Of a stretch of DNA of 64,000 bases, positions 46,035-56,908 are shown piece by piece; the stretch's first letter is position 1; every line of letters begins with the position of its first letter. Source of the stretch: Zarea fungicola (taxonomy: Eukaryota > Ascomycota > Sordariomycetes > Hypocreales > Cordycipitaceae); assembly GCA_900169235.1 (NCBI GenBank), contig FWCC01000318.1, positions 49,840 through 113,839 on the forward strand. The letters run 5' to 3'. Position numbers and translations under genes: made by a program. The notes under the pieces were generated by a model. That model saw only the letters and a program-made list of their open reading frames with translations, made no database searches and was not told the origin of the DNA.

Positions 46035-47767
46035 ACGGAAAAGAAGCGACGAGCAAATTCAGGGGAAGGCGAAGGAGACGGTGAATATATAAGGCGTCCA
46101 AGGCAACATATAAGACACACAGTACTGAAGTGTCTATCGATGAAGAGAGAAAATGAGACGTAAACACTTACAAAATCACAATTTGACGCCCCCTAAACGG
46201 TAGATTTGCTTCTTATTTTCCTTACTGTAAAGGACCTATATATTGGGAAACAACCAAGGTGTAGCCTATAAAACTGCCCACCCTTGTTCTTGGGTTTCGA
46301 TAAGTGCGATTTTCGTGTATCTTTTCTCCTAGTCGTGTCTTACGTTGTTTGGTGTATGCCAGTGACCCGCCCGCGCGAGGCGTAATTCCGGGTCAGTACA
46401 ACAGAAGGGTGAATCCGCCAGAATGTCTTACTGTCAGCATTCCTGAGTATACCTGGGAGAATCCCTCGGAAGGGAGTGGGAATGGATTTATTGAACAGAG
46501 AAATAGTGACTAGGCCGTAGGAATAGATTTTTGCTATGCGCCCCTTGACAATCACAAGTATTCTCGTAAAAGGAGAGGCAGAACCGCAAAATGTGCAGAT
46601 AACATGTACACTGACTGTTCTACCTTGATACAGCGATTTACAGCTTCAACTAGACGCGCCTTCTTCCCCACGACGTAAGATTCCTTTCTAAATCTCCAGC
46701 GTCGAGAATCTTACTTCGACTCATTCAATACACAGCCACTGTACAAAAGCTTACATAAATATGAAGGCAGAAAGCAATTCGACTCAAAGAGTCTTGCGAT
46801 CGAAATATCCTCCATCTTTGATTTTACTACACCTACGCTACATACAGAATACGGCCAAGAAAGACGGCAGGGCAAGAGTGCAACCAACACGCAATGGCAC
46901 CGATTTCCTGGGCAACGATACCTCCCACTCATGTCAATGTCACGAGGCAACAAGATTCGCAGGCCTGGTTTGCCTTTCTGGCCGATAACAAACAGCCCAC
47001 GGCAGCCATGTGTCTCGGTTTCCTTATGGTCACGCTGCTTGTCATAGGCCTGCTTCTGTGCACTGGTCGCCGCTGGGACGAGTGCAACAGCAGCAATTCG
47101 TTCAGACGAAGAATCTGCCGACACTGTCGAGAGAATGCAGCGAGGTTTCGGCTCTGCTCAACGGCGGAGAACATGGAACTGAAAGACATGGGGGCTATAG
47201 GCAAGGGGATCGAAGGCCCCGTGTCATGGCACGGCTCAAATATGCTTAACACGTCTTGGGGATGGATGGGTTAGCATACCAGGCCAGTACATAGATCTTC
47301 AACACCCAGTTTTTATTGCGAACGGTTACTTTCAATAATTCATATCAAGTTATTTTATTTCACCAAAAAAATTACACTTTGCTGGCTTTCCATAGAACTG
47401 GAGGGGGGAGGTGCTATTATATCATCTAACTCAACACAGATTGTTTTACATTCAAACAAAAACACACAATACACAAGACCCCCCTATTTTGCGTCCATGA
47501 AAAATCATCCATATCTGACATCTCACAACGAGATTTTATGCTCCAACGCCGGTTCCGCAAACCATGATATTAATAAAACATGGGGTGAAGTGTTTTTGAG
47601 TGGATAGCAGCTAAACGCTGAAACGGGATATGAGTACAAGTGAAGAAAAATACAAGAAAAGAGATCTATACCACTCTACACGTTTCTCTAACACGGGAAC
47701 AGTCTGCTCTCTTTTTTGGGGGGGGGTTGTTTTGTAACAGGATATGTAATCATCCGGATGAAGCAGT
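46035..47767. other. intergenic between convergent SRP68 and SSC1
   Basis: 1.7 kb with the 3' flanks of two convergent genes and one unassigned frame (46894-47274, listed separately). Otherwise AT-rich and without recognisable content. Confidence 0.5.
46894..47274 (+). CDS. possible small single-pass membrane protein (126 residues)
   Basis: Unrecognised open frame with an orderly layout. A 37-residue polar N-terminus is followed by one strong hydrophobic segment of about 20 residues (AAMCLGFLMVTLLVIGLLLC). A positively charged, cysteine-containing tail follows (GRRWDECNSSNSFRRRICRH onward), which by the positive-inside rule would face the cytosol. It stands alone between two convergent genes with no obvious promoter. 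The opposite strand is also open over part of its length (46711-47124), so chance cannot be excluded. No family recognised. Confidence 0.3.
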   Translation: MAPISWATIPPTHVNVTRQQDSQAWFAFLADNKQPTAAMCLGFLMVTLLVIGLLLCTGRRWDECNSSNSFRRRICRHCRENAARFRLCSTAENMELKDMGAIGKGIEGPVSWHGSNMLNTSWGWMG

Positions 47768-49919
47768 TTAAGGCTTGCTCTCGTCCTTCTTCTCGCCCTC
47801 GGTGGACTGCTGCTCACTGGAAGACTGCTCGTTAGAGCTAGACTCGTTGCGGGCCTTGTGCATCTTATCAAAGAGGTTCAAGCTGGCAACCTGGAGCTCG
47901 TCTGTCTTCTCCTTGATCTCAGCAGCGGTAGCCTCGCCCTCACCGGACTGACTTTTAGCAATGAATTCACGGAGAGTAGTGATCTTCTCCTTGATGCCCT
48001 CGGCCTCGGCTTTGTCGAGCTTGTCGGCGTATTCATTAAGAGCACGCTCCGTATCGTTCAGGACGCTATCGGCGCGGTTGGCTGCCTCAATGGCGAGCTT
48101 GCGCTCCTTGTCAGTTTCGGCGTATTTCTCGGAATCCTCAACCATCTGCTGAATCTCGCTGTCAGAGAGACCAGAGCCAGACGCAATGGTGATAGACTGG
48201 TCCTTGTTGGTAGACTTGTCTTTGGCGTGGACGTGGACGATGGAATCAGCATCGATGTCGAAGGTGACCTCAACCTGAGGAACACCGCGGTGGGCAGGGG
48301 GGATACCAACAAGCTGGAAGTTTCCGAGGAGCTTGTTGTCCTTGACCAACTCACGTTCACCCTGGAAGACCTTGATCTCAACGGCAGTCTGGAAGTCGGC
48401 AGCGGTAGAGAAGACCTGGGACTTCTTGGTGGGAATGGTGGTGTTACGGTTGATCAGACGAGTGAAGACACCACCGAGGGTCTCAATACCGAGGGAAAGG
48501 GGAGTAACATCGAGGAGCAGGAGATCCTTGACCTCACCGGAGAGAACTGCACCCTGAATAGCAGCACCAATGGCTACAGCCTCGTCGGGGTTGACGGACT
48601 TGGCGGGGTCACGGCCAAAGATATTCTTGACCGACTCTGCTACCTTGGGCATGCGGGTCATGCCACCGACGAGGATGACCTCCTGGATTTCCTTGGCCTG
48701 AAGGTTAGCATCCTTGAGAGCCTTGCGGACAGGCTCAATGGTGCGGGAGATGAGAGGGTCCACCATCTTCTCAAGCTGGGCACGAGTAAGCTTCATGTTA
48801 ATGTGCTTAGGGCCGGAGGCATCAGCAGTGATGAAAGGCAGGTTGATGTCAGTCTGGAGAGAGGAAGAAAGCTCGATCTTGGCCTTCTCAGCAGCCTCAC
48901 GTATACGCTGGATAGCCATGCGGTCGCCCGAGATATCGAGGCCAGACGTTTTCTTGAAGTCGGCGACCATGTGGCGAACCAAGTGGATATCAAAGTCCTC
49001 ACCACCGAGATGGGTGTCACCGTTGGTAGACTTCACTTCGAAGACACCGTTCTGAATCTCAAGAATGGAGATATCGAAAGTACCACCACCAAGATCGTAA
49101 ACAGCGACGACGCGATCGGCCTCCTTCTCGAGACCGTAAGCGAGGGCGGCAGCAGTAGGCTCATTAACGACACGGAGAACGTTGAGACCGGCAATCTGGC
49201 CAGCATCCTTGGTGCTCTGACGCTGGGCATCGTTGAAATAGGCAGGAACAGTAACGACGGCGTTCTTGATGGGCTTGGAGAGATAGGCCTCGGCAGTCTC
49301 CTTCATCTTGTTGAGAACAAAGCCACCAATCTGAGAGGGGGAGTATTTCTGGTCACGAGCGGAAACCCATGCATCACCGTTGCTGTGCTGAACGATCTTG
49401 TAGGGAACCTCCTTGATATCACGCTGAACCTCAACGTCGGTGAACTTGCGACCGATCAAACGCTTGGTAGCAAAAAGGGTGTTCTCGGGGTTAACAACCG
49501 CCTGGCGCTTGGCTGCGACACCGACGAGTCGCTCACCATCCTCGGCAAAGGCAACGACGGAGGGGGTTGTGCGGGCACCTGGAATGATCAATTAGCTAAT
49601 GGCAGTGCTGGCGAGTCAATTCTACAAGCTCACCCTCGGAGTTCTCGATGATGCGAGGAACCTTGCCCTCCATGATGGCGACAGCAGAGTTGGTGGTTCC
49701 GAGATCGATACCGATAACCGAGCCTTGGACCTTCTGCTCACCCTCGGCAGCAGTCGACTCGAAGCGAGCAAATCTGGATGCCAAGGGGGCTCTGAAGGTA
49801 GCCTGGCGTGCGGCCAAGGGGGTAGCTCGGGGAAGCTGGAAGGATTAGAGATCAAAATGGCGCGAACAGCTAGCAACAAGGTCGGTACTTACAGCTCTGG
49901 AAAGACGTGAGGCGAACAT
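47768..49919 (-). CDS. SSC1: mitochondrial matrix HSP70
   Basis: ATP-driven chaperone of the mitochondrial matrix: motor of the TIM23 import machinery and folding helper, with Mge1, Mdj1 and Tim44 as known family partners. Exons (minus strand) 49919-49893, 49835-49634 and 49578-47768 give 679 residues. The first 40 or so residues (starting [20 protein letters not shown]) are arginine-rich, acid-free and amphipathic, a clear matrix presequence. The HSP70 signatures are intact: [10 protein letters not shown] at 50-59, [14 protein letters not shown] and [13 protein letters not shown]. The substrate-binding domain and helical lid follow, ending in a Q/S/E-rich tail without EEVD, as expected for an organellar form. 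Introns of 57 and 55 bases lie close to the 5' end. A long antisense frame opposite the gene is treated as an artefact. Confidence 0.97.
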
Positions 49920-51420
49920 CTTGAATATTAACGAGGGGTATTAAAAGGAAAGGAAATAAGACAGATCGCGCGACAAACAGAGGCGCAAGAAGAGGATGAA
50001 GAGAGTTGATGGAGACAGAATGGAAGAAGGAGAAGGCGAAAATTTCAGGCGCAAGAAAAAAGCACACTACCCCCGGTCGGTCATAGAAGCCTAGAGAAAA
50101 AGGTAATGAAGGGGCCGGGTCCACCCGTAACTGGGGCTAGTCCAGCTGGTGGTGACCGGGAACGGAAAATTAATAGCTCCGGCTTTTGCACCCTGGCATG
50201 CAAACTAGAGAGCTACTCATGGTACGCCACCACACGTGACCAATTCTTATCTGAATACTAAACAGCATAGGAGAGGATGATTCGGGAGAGGCCTTGGATC
50301 CGTCATGAATAAGTAAGCAAAGAAAGAGAGCATGTACAAAGCTTATTTTGCATCGAGCTTTGCTGTGTGACGACCACGAGCCAGTTTGGGCAATACAGCT
50401 TGCGGGTACAGATTACCTACTGCGAACAAACTGCTAATGCCGGCCTAGTAGGTGCTAAGGTCCTAGGTTGTCAGTCAGTGTAGCCCGCTGTGCCAGGCTC
50501 TGTCCGTCCACAGGGTAGTGACATAAATAGCGATTAGGCGAATTTGCATGCCCATCCAGTATGGAGCATATGTGTACCCCAAAACAGATGCTGGTCGTGT
50601 TTTGGCTGTAGTAAAAGGAATTCTAGCACATGTTGCTGCTGTGTCTGCAGCCTTGGTTATTGAGAGAGCTGAGGGAGAGAACCGAATATTGATATGTGAC
50701 GTGCATGGTTACTAGTTAAGGGTATGAATGACACCTTTATTAAGGTAGGCAATTTATTAGGCACCTGAGAGGTACAAAGTACCTAGGCAAGTACATCTCT
50801 TAGCAGACCAAGTACTAAGAGCTTCCCTGGCAGTGCTCTTGGGCCGACAGAACTAAAAACGAATCCGGGGGGCCAACCTGCTAGCCTATCATACCCTATC
50901 AGATTCTCAGTCCAGGCTCTTATAGGTGGCTGCATGGTCGCTTTTCCCTGCTTGGTCCCTCCACCAGTACTCCAAAGGTCCTCCTCCCAATTTTGGCTTT
51001 ACAAACTCAGAGGGGACGTCATTTACTCCCATCGCACGACCATATCTCGACTGCAACTCTCATTGCTGGCTCTGCATCACCTGAGTTTCGCCCACTGACT
51101 CTGGCCAACTACAATCCTTTATAAACACCTTCAGCGCTGATTCTCATACTTCTTCGCTGGTGCCTTCATCCATCCTGTTCGTGCCATTTATCCAGTTTTC
51201 GGCAAGAAGCGGCCCTTCAGAACCCCATCTTGGCGCCACCCGACTTCAACTTTGGCTTTCGCCACTTGGTGGCACAGCATTATTGCTGGTTCATTATTGC
51301 GGAAATACTCGTCAGTTCAACATGACTGCCAAGGATGATGCAGTGTTGGTTGTCCTCGTGTTCCTGTATTGGCCGACTGCTTCGCTAATCATTCTTCATA
51401 GGTACTGCCACACAGAGACC
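49920..51420. promoter_or_regulatory. divergent upstream region of SSC1 and the DUF2415-like gene
   Basis: 1.5 kb between divergent starts. Just upstream of SSC1 (49940-50060) the SSC1-sense strand is pyrimidine-rich, as in a leader. At 50233-50244 a CACGTG E-box is followed almost directly by CCAAT. TACCTA/GTACAAAGTACCTAGG motifs lie at about 50740-50795. I could not identify a clean heat-shock element by eye. Confidence 0.45.
50233..50244. promoter_or_regulatory. adjacent CACGTG and CCAAT motifs
   Basis: A palindromic E-box (CACGTG) one base away from a CCAAT box, about 315 bases upstream of the SSC1 start. Both are known binding sites, for bHLH and for the CCAAT-binding complex respectively. 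Function here is inferred from proximity only. Confidence 0.35.
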
Positions 51421-53620
51421 ATGGTCTCCAGTAAGAGGCGCAAACACTATCGCATCCCTGTACGGTCACAGTATGTTGACTTAACAACTCCCAATCCCTC
51501 AGTTCTTCGTTGTCGTAGCAGCTTCTAATGATGCAACTGCCTAGGCATTGGCAACTACGATCCCTCATATCCGCCCAAAAACGACACCTAATATATTTTC
51601 CCGGTGGCAACGGCTGCAACCACGTCCAGCGGCTGAATATTTCGACGCAGGAGTGCGAAACGATAAAACTGCTCACATTCGCTCCTCGATGTTTGGTCGC
51701 TGAGAATGGCTGGCTATGTTGTGGAAGTGAGAGTGGCGACTTTGTTGCTATCCGTCTCGACGAAGGCAACGACGGTAGCAACCCCAATACCCCGCTAAAC
51801 CTGGACCCCGACGCCCGTCTACCTCACCTTGAACCTTCCCGTGAGGAATCTCTACTTTCTTTAATCACGCAAGCTCGGCGGTCGAATAAAAATCTCGTCG
51901 CCAAGAGTGTCAAGCTAGCCAATGATAGGGTAAACTGCATCACCATGTGGTTTCCCAACGTCCTCGCTCCTGCTTTCTCGGGGGCATACAAGGAGCCCGT
52001 TGCGGTTCTAGCTAATAATGACTGTTCGGTTACTGTCATTAGCCTGCGCGATTTTGACCAGAGTGACAAGACAACGCCTCTTGATATTGTTACCTATCCC
52101 GACTTTGTCAATCGTGCCACCATCTCCCCAGACGGGCGCATCATGGTTGCTATCCTTGACGACCCATATTTATATGTCCATGTTCGTGTAAAAACACACC
52201 GGGGACCGGACGAGTATGAATGGGATCATCGACAGAGATTGATGTTAAAGAGTCAGAAAAGAGGCGACAGGACTGATAGCCGCGGAAGCTTTGCCGCCTG
52301 TTTCTCGAACTCAGGTTCATACTTGGCTGTTGGCACACAGCATGGCACAATTTCCATATATGATGCGGACTTACTCTTGGATCCTGGTGCAAATGCGCTA
52401 ATTACGACTTTTGAGTCATCCCGACCCAGGAGCGGCCCAGGTGCTATTCGCGACATGGCCTTCTGTCCAGGCCCGTTTGATATTCTCGCGTGGACAGAAG
52501 ATCGCGGCCATATTGGTATTGCCGATGTGCGAGCAAACTTTGTCGTACGCCAGATTGTGGATATCAATGCAGATTCCGACTTTGAACATGTCAGTATATT
52601 TGACCGCAATACCATCGACCCTAGGCTGTTAGATGGCCATAATTCCACAAGAAGAGATAATGCACAATCCTCTACAAGAGGCGGTTCAGCCTCGATTAGG
52701 CGAGATGGCGATAGCCGGATTGATGCACTAAACCAACCTCTTACTGCGAGTGAATTGCTTGTGCTGGAGGCTATGCAGGGCGACCGTCGCCGGCGCGACA
52801 GAATAATGCAACGACCAGATGGCTTGGATATTGCGATGGCAGAGCCAACCTGGCCATACTTGGCGGGCTTGCGATCCCCAAGCAGCGAAAATGATTTCTC
52901 TCGGCCGCGTCAACGGAGTAGTAGTGTTACCCGCGGAACGCCAGAACCGCTCAGCTCCTATCGGGATCAGCGCGATCGAGACAGAGTCGCTGATCGAGTG
53001 AGGAATATCAGACAGCTCGCACGGGAACCAAGCGACAGACTCGCCGGACGCCGAGACCAGAGATGGATCGACAGGCTCGGGGAGACAGTGGCAGCCATGC
53101 GGGAGCAACGCGAACGCGATTCTGACCGTTCTGATGCATCGTATCTCAATGTGTTGGATATTTTGCAAGCCAGAGAGCGTAGTGCTGGAGTAGGAAACGG
53201 AGCTGGAACTGCAACTGCAACTGCAACTGGAAATGGTGCTGGAACAGGGGCAGGGACAGGAAATGGACCGCGAACAACAGCTACGGCTGTGAACGTTGGG
53301 GCCAACGAATCTGAACGTGAGGAATCGTCTCCTTTAATTCCACTTGTAAATCAAGTCGTTAACCAGTGGGAAGAGAGCGCGATTCGGGGAACGCTGTTGA
53401 CAGAACACGCCGGCGTATTTGAGGTGCCACCTTCTCCAGACAACACTGCTGGGCTTGCTTGGAGTGATGATGGCCGCACACTGTGAGTAAGCCTTTGCAG
53501 ATTTCACCAAGCATGTCACTAACAAAGTCAATCAGATTCGTCGGGGCTCAGAACGGCATTTATGAATTCCAGATAAATGCTCAAAATCGACTTTTCTACC
53601 CGAGCATGCAAATGCGCTGA
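51421..53620 (+). CDS. WD40-like protein with probable DUF2415 motif
   Basis: Conserved-looking fungal protein of unknown function. Exons 51421-51470, 51545-53482 and 53536-53620 give 690 residues. The N-terminus (RKHYRIPVRSQHWQLRSLIS) is followed by beta-propeller-like blades, for example SFAACFSNSGSYLAVGTQHG near 264-283. The stretch PFDILAWTEDRGHIGIAD (about 328-345) fits the short fungal DUF2415 domain as I remember it. A long R/S/D-rich, probably disordered region (about 390-540) and an A/T/G repeat tract follow, and the protein closes with another blade-like end (LFVGAQNGIYEFQ). The start is uncertain. An in-frame ATG at 51322 would add a hydrophobic segment odd for this type of protein, so 51421 is preferred. 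It converges on the L2HGDH gene. Confidence 0.8.
53205..53270 (+). repeat. in-frame ACTGCA / GGAACAGG repeat in the DUF2415-like gene
   Basis: Tandem hexamers (ACTGCA, about four copies) and related GGAAAT/GGGGCA units encode an alternating A-T then G-T/G-N/G-A tract within the disordered part of the protein. The unit length is a multiple of three, so copy-number changes keep frame. Confidence 0.8.
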
Positions 53621-54512
53621 ACGATCGCCCCTTTGGTCTCGCACATACCAGTCAATCTTAGCACATGCTTTGATCTCTCACTTATCATTCAACCTAGCAC
53701 ATACTTTCGTTTATCGCCCCTGTTAGCATTGCGTCCTTGTCACGCGACACGGAGTTGTTTCTTTCCTCTCCCTTCTAACTTTATTTACGTGTAACGGCAA
53801 TCTGATATAACGGCACAGTACAGAAACAGAAACACAAATATGTATCAGTTTTGTGGTATGATCGTCGTTTTCGTCACGACATGACTTTGTGGAATTTGCC
53901 ACACTTCATACTTGGTGAGCGGATGCGCTCTTTTCTGGTTACTCTTCCTTGGCGATGATATATTTTGGATGCGACGTTGCGCCTTAGCTGTGTTTTGGCA
54001 TAAGCCTTTTTTTTGGCACGAGCAATGCTGCAGGGTACTAGCTGTAGAAGATTATGGCGCATCGGAAATACCCACGACAGGACTCTTGATAATATACATA
54101 AAGCCCAAACTATGCATGTGACATGCTTTGCCATTGTAGTTTCTGACAGCCACCCAGTGAGGTATTCACGCAACTGCTCGCTGCGTTACGACCGTTTGCA
54201 GCGCGGATAAATGCAATCTTGGATTCGCAAAATTCCGGTGACCACAAAACCAAACATTAGAGATGGAGGCACTGCTTACGCAAATCGTTCACAAGGTGTC
54301 GCCAGGATAGATTTTCGTTTCTGGATCGCTGTATCTGTGAGTGCCCACACCTTCTTAGCAGGTAGCAAGTCTTCACCAACTGGTACATTCTAAGACTCTT
54401 CATAGCTATAAGCAGCAAAATCCAATTTAAATATGCAGCGAATTATGGGTGGTTGAGAACAGTATCATCTTCTTGTTGCTATTCTTGACATTAATACTTG
54501 GCTGCCCCTGCA
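53621..54512. other. intergenic between convergent DUF2415-like gene and L2HGDH gene
   Basis: 892 bases of 3' flanking sequence. No gene or RNA recognised. Confidence 0.5.
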
Positions 54513-56275
54513 CTACATGCTGCTCGCTTTCCCATAGAGCATTCTATCCACTCGTTCTGCGATTGCAAGCGAGCTGGTCAGCCCCGGACTCTCAATTCCC
54601 AGCAAGTTGACCCATCCCTGATATCCATCTTCCTCCCTTATCTCAAAGTCGACAAATCCTTTGTGATCCTTGCCTGCCAACTTGGGTCGAATTCCCGCGT
54701 AATCCGGCTCGAGACAGGAAGAATCGATACCTGGCAGATATTTTTTGATCTCAGCCACTGCCTCTGCCAGCCGTGCCGCACCCCGTGCGGTGTCTTTGCT
54801 AAACGCAGCCAGGTCGTCTGGGCTACTTACCCATTCGACGTCCGGGCCAAATCGCATGCGTCCAGCGAGATCAAGCGTCAAGTGGGTGCCGAGGCCGCCA
54901 TAGCCCGGTTCCGGCACGGGGTAAATGAGCCGCGAGATGGCAGTAGGCAGTGAGGCTGAGTACGAGAAGTAGTTGCCCTTGGCGTAGTGCAGCGACATTT
55001 TTCCTCCCGTTCCTTTGTCGGCGCCAACAATCATGTTGTGGACGTGCGCAGCACCAAGACCCGCGGCATTGACTATAGTGTCGGCCGTAATGGTAGAGGT
55101 CTCCGCAGTCGCCGCGTCACGTACGTTGACAGCCCAGCCGTGACTGCCCGGCTTCCCACCAGCGCCGTCCTCCGGCCGTACCCCGACGACCGGCGAGTTC
55201 AGCGCGACTATGCCACCCTGTTCCTCAAAGAGGCCCGCCAGACATGACATCAACCCATGCGAATCGACAATGCCCGTCGTTGGGCTCTCCAGTGCCCCTT
55301 CAGCGGCGACCACGCCTTCTCCATCCCGCGCCACCTCTGCAGCCGCCACCCAGCGCATGGGCACATCAAGTTTATCGCGGCATACAGCGTAAAATTTTTC
55401 TAGGGATCCACGTTGCGCGGGTGTCTGTGCGACTATCCATTTCCCTGTGCGGCGGTAATCGATGGCGTGCCTTTGGCAGAGGTCGTAGAGGAGATGCTTG
55501 CCGCGAATGCACATGTGCGCCTTAAGGCTGTCAGCACCATAGTAGATGCCCGCATGGATGACTTCGCTGTTGCGAGAGCTTGTCTCTGTGCCGAGGGCCG
55601 CGTGCCGCTCAATGAGGACTGTAGACCCTCCTGAGTGCTGGGCGAGCTGTCGCGCGACAGCGATGCCAACAACGCCACCGCCAATGACCTAAGTAGGATT
55701 GATGGTGATTAGCATGAAATTCCGCTCTTGACAAATGAATTCTTCTGATATTCTCAAAATGAGCTTGAATTGCACATGTTGCTTGTATCGGGAAGGTCTG
55801 TTGTGAGAGAAAGAGAAGTTGTTATATCAGCCTATATCATCATGTATGCACTTGCAACAGTTGAAGATTTTGCAGCCTTCGCAGACTGCAGTTCGCTTTG
55901 AGTATGCCTTGATATTCTCACATGATACAAGCAAGTGAGAACAAGTGTCAAAGGACTCGAAAGATTGTCACGGCCATGGCTCGTAACGGTAGCACTTCTT
56001 TTTCCTCCTCAAACACCCCGTATCTGTGATCAGGAGGTGGCGTTTATTGTTCCGTTATAGGTTCTCTCTAAAATATTTCATTGGGGCAGGGATAGCAAAA
56101 TGGAAATGTTCAGACGAAGAAATGCACACAGCACTATATCAACCAGTTGTGAACTCACTGCATGCGTAAAGTCGGTATGCGGTGCTGCTGTCACACTAAA
56201 ACGCGCGCAATGCGGCGCAGAGTATGATTTTACCGACAGAAATGCCAGCCGCAATGTTGTAAGCTGGACCAGCAT
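54513..56275 (-). CDS. L2HGDH: L-2-hydroxyglutarate dehydrogenase, mitochondrial
   Basis: FAD-dependent dehydrogenase that oxidises L-2-hydroxyglutarate, a toxic by-product of promiscuous malate dehydrogenase, back to 2-oxoglutarate (metabolite repair). Exons (minus strand) 56275-56159 and 55688-54513 give 430 residues. Exon 1 encodes 39 residues (MLVQLTTLRLAFLSVKSYSA and on) with the look of a mitochondrial presequence, ending in DFTHA. Exon 2 opens directly with the FAD-binding VIGGGVVGIAVARQLA (GxGxxG type, 42-47). The family hallmark TETSSRNSEVIHAGIYY follows at 73-89. Near the end, GIRPKLAG and FVDFEIREED, then NLLGIESPGLTSSLAIAE, match this group within the DadA/GlpO superfamily. The intron is 470 bases, by far the longest coding intron in the window, and the frame just before its acceptor is closed by TAG. 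Confidence 0.92.
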
Positions 56276-56908
56276 CTGAATGTTTTCGACTTGCCGGTCG
56301 ATTATGTTGAAAACATCGGTGTGAGGGTGTGTATAAGTTGTAATTGAAGATGCAGGTTAGCGAGGTGGGATGATAGAAGATATCGGACAGTTGGGCGAGC
56401 TCACTAGTGGCTCTCGGCACTTTGCACCGAGCGGGCCACTGGTGAGAAAAGAATAAATGAGTCGCCAGGAAACGTTCAATTATTAGGAGAGGATGTCTTG
56501 CGGTCAGTTGAATTAACAACAATTTTTGCGGAACAAATTATTCTGCTGCCTTGGCCTAATCCGGCATCAGAAGCAGAGTTAATTCCAATGTCGCTGTGTG
56601 CTTCTTTGCCCAGCCCGATAAAGAGTAGCGTCCCTCGGCAGGAATGCCGATGCCAGTCCTTCCTTAGACACCTTTTGGGGGGCAAAGAAAGATTTAAACT
56701 CGACCAGTGTTATAATACTCTATATTTCGAGAAGCGTGTAATATTTTGTTTCCCTGGTATCTAGCAAAGCCATTCACCACGCCCACATGCTGTTTAATCG
56801 TTTGTTTATCGTACATCATTAAAGCTCTAAGTAACAGCCATGTTACTGGGTCGTGTGCATATCCTCCCAGGTCATCCAATTAGCAAATGAGTGAGTCAGC
56901 ACAACAAG
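56276..56908. other. intergenic, upstream of the L2HGDH gene and downstream of the coiled-coil gene
   Basis: 633 bases between two genes in the same (minus) orientation. It must hold the L2HGDH promoter and the coiled-coil gene's 3' end. No further content recognised. Confidence 0.5.

Noticed and set aside
47858..49651. 597-codon plus-strand open frame opposite SSC1
   Set aside because: Long antisense frames opposite HSP70 genes are a known by-product of strong codon bias. The frame spans an SSC1 intron boundary and shows no domain, while the minus strand encodes a perfect HSP70.
51322..51420. Upstream in-frame ATG extending the DUF2415-like protein
   Set aside because: It would add a hydrophobic, transmembrane-like segment unlike the rest of the protein; the ATG at 51421 gives a cleaner N-terminus, though leader transcripts could change this.
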